A stretch of 64,000 nucleotides of DNA from Gavia stellata (Eukaryota; Chordata; Aves; Gaviiformes; Gaviidae): contig NC_082595.1 in assembly GCF_030936135.1 (NCBI RefSeq), positions 23,759,930-23,823,929 of the forward strand. The letters run 5' to 3'. The notes under the pieces were generated by a model. It did no database searches, was not told the DNA's origin, and saw only the letters and a program-made list of their open reading frames with translations. This document shows, in pieces, positions 56,726 to 64,000 of the stretch; within the stretch, counting starts at the first letter, position 1; every line of letters begins with the position of its first letter. The position numbers and the translations under genes are program-made.

Positions 56726-59700
56726 TTGGGTTTACTAACACTGGGGTTTTTTTGTTTTGTTTTCCCCATTCTTAACATCTTTTTCTGACCCCTTGTTTAT
56801 TTTTCCTGTAACCTCAGTAGGGGTAAAGGCCACAGACCTCAGGGTACAATATAAGAAGCTGCAACAGAAGACTGGGGATCAGAAGAAAAAGCTGGAATTA
56901 AGACAGTAAACAATATGTTGTGAAAAAATACTAGCAAAGCTCTGAAAATACGAATATTGTAGCTGGAGAACTGGCTCACTAGGTTATTGGCAATGGATAC
57001 AGGGACTAGACACAGCCCTCAGAATTCCTGGTTTTGTTTTCTGAAACTTGTAACAAGGAGCATAATCAATGTTGTTTGCTAGCACTGGATACTGGAATCC
57101 AGATTAAGCATATCCCAGTTTTTAATAGACCAGGAGAATGACCATAATTTGTTTGATGGTCACAGAAATGCTAAACTTGGCTTCCAACAGTTGTTCAATT
57201 AATCAAAATACTAAATTTTTATTCAAATAAACTTCAATACTGCCACCTTACCATTCACATCTCCATTCTGTGTTTCTTAGCTAATTGCTTTAACATAGCA
57301 AGCAGTTAAAACCTTGTAAATTAAATTCTTTCCTGCAAGCGTTGGAGGTTTTTTCTTTGTGACACTGAAGGCTGAATAATTTTTTTGGCAATTATGCATA
57401 AATTCACAAAAAAAGACTTAGGACTCTCATTTGACTTGTTCCTGTGATGACTTAGAGATACACACTGTATTTGCAATATATTAGGTGGCCCACTGCACAA
57501 ATAATATTTTTCCTGTAGTTCTCTGACAACTAGATGACTTTCCTATGGTAATCTGAAGATTTTTTTGTTTTAACTTGTTTTAACATAGCTTTTCTTCTTT
57601 AATAGCTTAGATACATGGGTGTAAGAGTGGCCAGAAGATAGATCCTTCAGACAAAAAAAATTAACTTTTCAATTGTCTGCTAACTTGCAGGGGCTGGAAT
57701 GAGATCTGGCTGTTACTCCTAGTAGGAAGGCTCTTCATATTTTACGTATTTCTTAATATGCTAAGAGGGAAACACTGAATTAGTGTAGTCCAAGACCAGC
57801 AAGATTGGGGAACAAAAAAAAATTCAAAGAAACCTGCAAATCCGAAACCAAGCCTAAAAAGCTCTATTTTGGAAAATGTACTGAAGTTGTGGAGAGAGAT
57901 TACAAATTCTATTGCATTGTTGTGAACACAGTCTCCATCAAACACTGACACTCAAAGAAGACACTGTAAGGATTTTAACAATAGTGTTTTGACTTTCTGA
58001 AATGAATAATAACATTTAAGAGAAGACAAGGAGATACCATAAAGACTCAGTACTGCTATTTTCATTGTTAAAGCGGCATTCCAAGGTTTCATCCATGGGT
58101 GACAACATTCCAAGATCGTAAGAATTGTTACATGTGGGGGGAAAAAAAAAAAATTATGTTGATTCCCAATTTCTATGTTGAGAATTTGTGCAAGACCATA
58201 CAAAAAGAAGCTGCTCAACTGTTAATCTTCCTTAGACAGAGCAATTTTCCTATAATCTATCACCATGCCTGAAATCAGAATACAATCAGATTTCTCAGCT
58301 TATGGTAACACCCTCCAAGCAGCTGCACAAAAGCCTGTAAACATACTGGGTTTCTGCACAGCTCTTACATCAACCTAGAATCTCAAAGCATCAGTACCAG
58401 TCTTAAGGTGAGCTGTCCCTGCCAGCAGCATGCCACCTATTCAGCTGTTGGTGCTGCTGATTGTTACACAAGAAGACAATAGCAGGTGACACCATCTAGG
58501 CTAGTTTAAGAGAATGAAAAAGCCATGTTCACAAGGTGATGATGTTAGAAGATTTACTACAGCAGCTTTTCTGGGCAGCTCCCTCCAAGAAAACAAGTTG
58601 AAATGTTACTAGCAGCAGTGAACTCACCAGCTCTAAGAAATAAATTTTAGTCATTCTTGCAAGGGTATGACAAGTCAACAAGAAAAGTCCAACCATATTC
58701 CTGCACTTGGTAAATTGGCTTCACCAATTAGGATCTGCTGCATACATAACGCTCTAACGGGAAGAAGATAGCAAGTTACTATCTGAATAATCAGCTCATA
58801 TCTGAATAATCCAGGTCTCAAAGTTAGGGAAGTAACGATAAGAGTCCAAATTTTCAAAGCATTTACTTGTTTTAAACTCTCCCCGCTACAAAACAATGAC
58901 AGTTCTGTGAAGGGACTTGACAGGTTCCAATTTAATCCAGAAAGAAAGGAGTACTATTTTTCCACAGGAAACACCAGTTCTGAGGGCTTCACGATAAACG
59001 TATTTAATTATGAAGTACAAATTAAAAACCAAGTGATTTTACATTTATATAAATGAGGAACACATTAAGAAAATGGAAAATAGATGTAAGGGCCTACAAG
59101 TTATTAATAGATGTAGAGTAAAAGCTTGAAGAAATAAATGAAAATGGCAACTTTAGATGTATGATGGGCCACTGCTAAGTAGCTGAAAGCCATTATCTCT
59201 TGATTCTTGAACAACTCTATTTCAGTTTTCTCCACACTACCCTAGGTAACTGAGTCAGTATATGCTCCGAAGGACAGTAAAATGAAGCAGAAAATAAAAC
59301 AGAATACCTGGTTAACACTACAGCACAACCTCCAAGACGACTATTTTAGATCCAATATCCAGAAGTTACTATTCAGTAACTGTGAAACAATTATATGTGA
59401 CTCATATGCGGTATTTTGAAGTCTGCCTTTTTAAATGCTTCCACCGAGAACATTATCTTTTACCTTGAAGGGGACAGTGACAGAAGAAAAGATTTCTCAC
59501 TAAAAGCAATTGTGATCAAAGGGTTCTACATCCTCATATTCTGAAGCCTGTTATCACCTAAAAATACAGTTTGACTTGCCAGATCTTTTTTTGCATCTCT
59601 GATTTATCAAGGACTTTCTCCAAAATCAGTACAGGTCTTTGAGCTATCCATTTTATTTTCTGAAGTGCTGTCACTATTGTAAATGCAGTCTGATCAAAAG

Positions 59701-60805
59701 AACTTCTCTCTCCCCATCAGACTTTCTAGAAATAAAGCAGCTGCTTTCAAACAAATGAAAAATCTGAAAAATTCTGAAAGGTACAAGCAGTTGTAACCAG
59801 TAGGTTGGAAAGAAAACACATGAGAAGAATCCCTATGCCTACCATGCTTGATAGAATACAGGTTTTGATTTATTCTTATCATTGTAATAATTACATAACA
59901 AATTATTCTTAGCCAAGCCTTAGCTTGTGTTCCCTATTTTATTTCATAGTCAGAATTCATTTTAAGAGTGACTACGTACATAGCCTAGATCACAGAATGC
60001 CAGCTGTTACAGAAAGAAGCATTTTACCATGATTAAAAAAGTATCAGTACCACTTCTGCTAATGTTCACTATTCAAATACAGTTTTAAGTGAGGACTTAA
60101 AATGTAAACGCTGTATGTATAACTACAGGGCAGTTTACAGCAGTCCTAGTGCAACACTGACTAGCAATGTGTCATATTCTTCTCTATGTGCTTTTATCTC
60201 TCTTCTCAAAGTTTGCTTTGCACTTGTGTGAAATAAACTAGTTTCCTGAGAGGAGCCTAAATTGATAAAAGGCTGCTGGATGGATGGGAAGTATCTCCTG
60301 GAGAGCATGGGGCCTTCTTTTTTATCTGGTGTACACTGAGGTATTTACAAGATGGGTAATTACCTACTGGTACTATCTATCTCAGATGCTACTACGTTAT
60401 AAAGGAAGTGGAATATTTCCTTTGTAAGGACTATGAAGTTTTGGGGGGCCTGCTTTTAACAGTAGAAAGAAGGACTGCTAGGAACAGCAGGTTCCTTAGA
60501 TGGAGAATGGCAGTTTGTAAAGAGAAAAACCTAGAATAACTGTCAGTGAACAGCTTTCTGAGAAGGAACAAGACAGGAAGCGAACCATGCGAAAAGCATG
60601 ATAGGAAAGAAGGTAAAATAAACCATGTGCAAGAGGACAACAAGAGCAAAAACCAAGAAAGCAACAGACCTTGAAAGCTGGGCCAGCTGAAGACGTGCCG
60701 CCCAAGCTGGGCACAGGATGTTACTCAAGGAAAACCCTGCATGGTAAGGGCACACTAACTGGCAAGTCACTCTTGCCACAATCTGCCTTCATGCTTTTCT
60801 TCCAG

Positions 60806-60945
60806 GTAAGGAACAAACTGCAGCAGACATACATGTGTATCAGTGGTCTGTGCTTCAAGGGTATGCTGACCTGGGGGATTGTCCATGCATTATGTCAACC
60901 TTTCCCTGCACCTCAGGAAAAAAAGACTGAAATAGCTCTGAACAG
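60806..60945 (+). other. Exon-like interval of unknown identity
   Basis: A good pyrimidine tract and acceptor (TTTTCTTCCAG ending at 60,805) is followed 140 bases later by a perfect donor (CAG|GTGAGT at 60,946). One frame is open throughout (VRNKLQQTYMCISGL and onward) but resembles no protein I know. The acceptor is directly followed by GTAAGG, so the junction could also act as a donor. No annotated host gene is visible here. It could be an exon of a non-coding RNA, an upstream MEMO1 exon, or chance. Confidence 0.25.
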
Positions 60946-63100
60946 GTGAGTGCTCCTGTTACTTTCCTTGTACAAACAGTGCTGAGAAGAATTACAGACA
61001 AAGCAGGAGCATCTCCCAACTTAACTCATGCTTCACAGCATTCACTGAAAGCTGAGCCCAGTTTTTCAGCCTGTGGCTAGAACACTTCCATACCTCCATG
61101 TCCTGAGCACCAGGAAGCTCAGCACCACCATGCTCTATTTAACTGAAGAGATGCCTGCTTTTCTGTTTCTGCCTCGTTCATTTATGGCATGTGGTACTGA
61201 GGGAGCATGTCAGCAGCCCTTAAATATAAAAAACAATCCATGATCAGGAGGTGATAGAAGTTTAAAAAGAGGAACCCACAAATCACTAAACACTGCTTAG
61301 TGGCATTATGTCCACCTGTGATAGGGAACAAAGAAAAAAACCCTACTGTCACCCTTGCCAGTGGAACAGCAGAAATTCCTCCTGTAGTACTATGGATGAC
61401 AACCTTTGGCAAGAACAGGCAGAAACTGAGGAGGATGTCCTGCAGCTTCACTGGGCTCTGGATTGAGAGTGCTAGTGGATAACAGAGAAGGACAGAGATT
61501 CACCAGAAAACAGGCTGCAAGGGTGTTTGTGGCACGTGCCACACCTAAAGATTAGCAAAAAAGCCTGTGCTTTCTATGACCTGCTAACACTGAGCTGCAG
61601 TTGTTCCTCCGCGTCTATACGGACACTATGTTCACATTACATAAAGTAAAAACTTCATCCTAATTTACACCTAATCTAGGTGAGAAAAAACTACACACAA
61701 GGAAAGAAAGGTTAAGGGAGAAGGAAACTTAAAAAAGAAGCACAAGGAGAAAAGGGATCCAGCCCAAGAGGTATGCAGCAACAACAAAAGAAATATATTT
61801 AAGAGGTTTTAAAAGGCAAGCTGAAGAGGAGAAAAACACTACATAAAGAAAGGTAGTAAACCTGGAAGAAAATACTTACGTTTTTACTCATTAAATCATC
61901 TAGATTACCATTTGGAAGCTATTATATTTTATTTTCATTGGAGGGTAAATGATTCGAGGAGGTGAAAGCTCTTTCTCTGAACAGTAGAAAGGAATACCAG
62001 ATAATTAAAAACTATTTTAACCTCCGGTTCCCCTAAGATTTTCCTCCTAGCAGCCTCCTCTAACTGTTCTTGGTCGATTGTGGGACAATGGTGCATCAAA
62101 AACTTGAACTATATGCTGGCATGACCTTTTTTGTAAGTATATAATCACAACATTTATTTTTCCCCATGGAGTAAAATTTATCCTCTGCTGCATTTAGTTA
62201 ACTTTATTGAGGGATTAGTAGTCAGTTCACGAGTTATTCCCAGTACTGAAGATTATGTAAAAGATTTGAGTTATAAATGGGTATCACAACTGCCAATATA
62301 GTTTTATGTTAAAGCAGTCAGGCAGGATAGTTCTTCCAGTCTAGGCAGCAGTTAGAATCCACATTAACCTTTTTCAACACACTATTTGTAAAATAACAAC
62401 AGAAAACTATAAGGATAGATAGAGCAGTGAAGGCTACATAAAACGTTAGACATTTGCTGGGGTAGTCAGGCCCCATTTCCTCACTACAACCTATTACAAA
62501 TATTATTAACTGGAGAATCTAGTCCTTATTGCCCCTCAGGTCCATTGGGAAGCCAGCGTCACGGGTACAGAGGAGGATCTTCACTGATAAAAATGACATC
62601 AGCCATTTCTCTGCAGCACGAGCCTTTTTGATCTTCAAGACATACTGCAAACAATGCCTTTGTCCCCCCCGTTTCCTTTGTTCTATTGTTTAAAAAAAAA
62701 TAACAAAAGCTCTGTATTTTGCATGCATTTATAACTGGCGGAGGACTTCTCGAAGAATAAAACGACATGAGGGGGAGAAGGAGAATGTGTTTCCTGGCCT
62801 GGCCCATGCATTCTCCACCTCACAAAGCATCAGTCGGCCTTAATACCTTAATGGCTGCAGCCCCTCATCTCTCCTGCTGTGGCTTCCCTCTCTCCTGGTT
62901 GCACCTCGTATGTCAGTGGCTAAAATTGCTTTTTCCCTTCCCCCTTTTGTACTGGCCATACTCCTCTTTCCAGTTCTGCCTTATTAGCTGTTTTGAGCTA
63001 TGTTTGATGTCTCCATGGCAGCAGTCCATTCACCAAGCTAATAAAAAAAACATTAAAGAGGTGGGGTAGGATTAAGCTGAGAATAATTGCAGACTTCTAC

Positions 63101-64000
63101 ACAAACGTACTCCCACAGCCCTCGCTGCATGCCACGGTACCAAAGACGGAACGGTACGGGCAGGGAGGCGTAGGAAAGGAACTGTGCTAGCTCAGAAAGG
63201 AGCGTCAGCACAGCAAACTCCCCGTTCTCTCAGCCCGAAACCGCTGCCTTTGGGAAACGATGCTCTCTCTGCTCCTTGAACCCTCAAAATCCCAACTGCT
63301 CCCACAGCCCGTACCGGGGATGGGAGAAGCAGAGGAGGTACCAGAGGCTGCACTATGTTCTCCTCACAGCAAGGGGGCAACCCCAGGCACCAGAAAGCGC
63401 CGCTTCGCTCCCGAGAACACCGCCCACCCTCACCTCCCGCTCCGGCCTGTGAAGCAGGGGCTAGGGGCCCGCCACGCCGCGCCGCAGGCAGGCTCCAGCA
63501 GCCGGCCACGTTTCCGCACCTCTTGGCCGCTCCCTGGCACGCCGATGCAGAGGGGCCGGGGGCGCGGAGGGGACCCGGCGGCCGCGCGCCTCCAACGGCG
63601 GCGCCGCCTGAGGGTAACCGCCACTGCCCCCCGTGCCCCCGGGGGGGGGGGGGGGGGGGGGGGGCGCGGGGCGGAGCTCCCCCTCGGCCCCCGCTCACGC
63701 CCCCCCCGCCCCGCGACCGGCCTCCCCTCATCTGACCTGCGCCCGTAATCTTCCCTTCCACCACGGAGACACAGCCCCGCCAATCAGCGAGGCCAGAAGC
63801 GATCGCCACGGCAACGCGGCCAGCCAATCCGAAGGAGACTCTCCCTCCGAACCCCGCCTTTTCACCCCCTCCCCCACGAGGCGGTGCCGCTCCATTCCGG
63901 GCTTGTCAAAGCGGTGGGCGGGAACGGCGAGGGAGGGCAGCCAATGGCGGCGAGGCTTTTGCTTTCGTGCCCAATGGGGGAGCGGCGCCCGAACGGTCCC
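63101..64000 (+). promoter_or_regulatory. CpG-island promoter, probably the 5' flank of MEMO1
   Basis: GC and CpG content rise sharply from about 63,100. CCAAT boxes lie at 63,780-63,784, 63,824-63,828, 63,941-63,945 and 63,971-63,975, all in plus orientation. There is a GC box (GGTGGGCGGG) near 63,913 and an X-box-like ATCGCCACGGCAAC at 63,802-63,815. Plus-orientation CCAAT boxes crowding the window edge suggest transcription starting just beyond 64,000. MEMO1 is the next gene after DPY30 in human and should lie on this strand. No MEMO1 coding sequence is present, so the gene name is inference from synteny. Long open frames here are GC artefacts. Confidence 0.5.
63641..63664. repeat. G homopolymer (24)
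   Basis: Twenty-four consecutive G bases follow CCCCC within the rightmost CpG island. It can form a G-quadruplex, and its exact length is doubtful in any assembly. Confidence 0.9.

Larger units (their letters stand above)
55951..63100. other. Intergenic region downstream of DPY30
   Basis: No gene is supported. Contents: a CR1 fragment at 56,447-56,690, a 16-C run at 56,710-56,725, and an exon-like interval at 60,806-60,945 with good splice sites. The rest is AT-rich sequence with only short, unconvincing open frames. The next gene in conserved order, MEMO1, is expected to start to the right. Confidence 0.55.

Noticed and set aside
60671-60949. A 92-codon plus-strand ORF as an independent gene
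   Set aside because: There is no recognisable protein or supported promoter. The interval is better described by its splice-site pair than as an intronless gene.
63192-63827. A 211-codon minus-strand open frame and several overlapping frames in the right CpG island
   Set aside because: They are open because the island lacks AT-rich stops, run through a 24-G tract, and have composition-driven Pro/Arg/Gly content with no recognisable domain.

Overview
This window is vertebrate nuclear DNA, almost certainly from a bird. It holds spliced genes with GT-AG introns, GC-rich CpG-island promoters in an AT-rich background, CR1 LINE fragments (one ending in the tandem ATTCTATGA tail typical of avian CR1), a bird-type endogenous retroviral LTR, and coding sequence very close to chicken and human orthologues. 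The species cannot be named from the sequence; the LTR type hints at a bird outside the chicken lineage.

Layout, left to right. 1-1,440: CpG-island 5' end of a minus-strand gene, assigned to SLC30A6 (zinc transporter ZnT6) from gene order and a start codon that sits directly on a splice donor. 1,441-4,900: intergenic, no gene seen. About 4,900-10,488: AT-rich sequence downstream of the SPAST stop, probably mostly 3'UTR, with an unresolved end. 10,489-45,468: the complete SPAST gene (spastin, a microtubule-severing AAA ATPase) on the minus strand. All 17 coding exons were found, every junction is canonical and in phase, and they encode 612 residues. 45,469-45,950: SPAST promoter, including a 17-codon upstream ORF whose stop overlaps the spastin start. 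45,950-49,760: intergenic. 49,760-50,500: CpG-island promoter of DPY30. 50,785-55,740: complete DPY30 coding sequence on the plus strand (4 coding exons, 99 residues), a core subunit of the SET1/MLL histone H3K4 methyltransferases. 55,950-63,100: intergenic, with a CR1 copy and one exon-like interval. 63,100-64,000: a further CpG-island promoter with four CCAAT boxes and a 24-base G run, probably the 5' flank of MEMO1.

The order SLC30A6 - SPAST - DPY30 - (MEMO1) matches human chromosome 2p22 (reversed), so this is a conserved syntenic block rather than an accessory region. The genes do not form a pathway; SPAST and DPY30 are head-to-head with about 4.6 kb between their CpG islands. The most interesting signals are regulatory: overlapping upstream ORFs at SPAST and probably SLC30A6, two recursive-splice-like AG|GTAAG junctions, and an ancient CR1 relic of the kind best preserved in turtles and crocodilians. 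No convincing new biological system was found.
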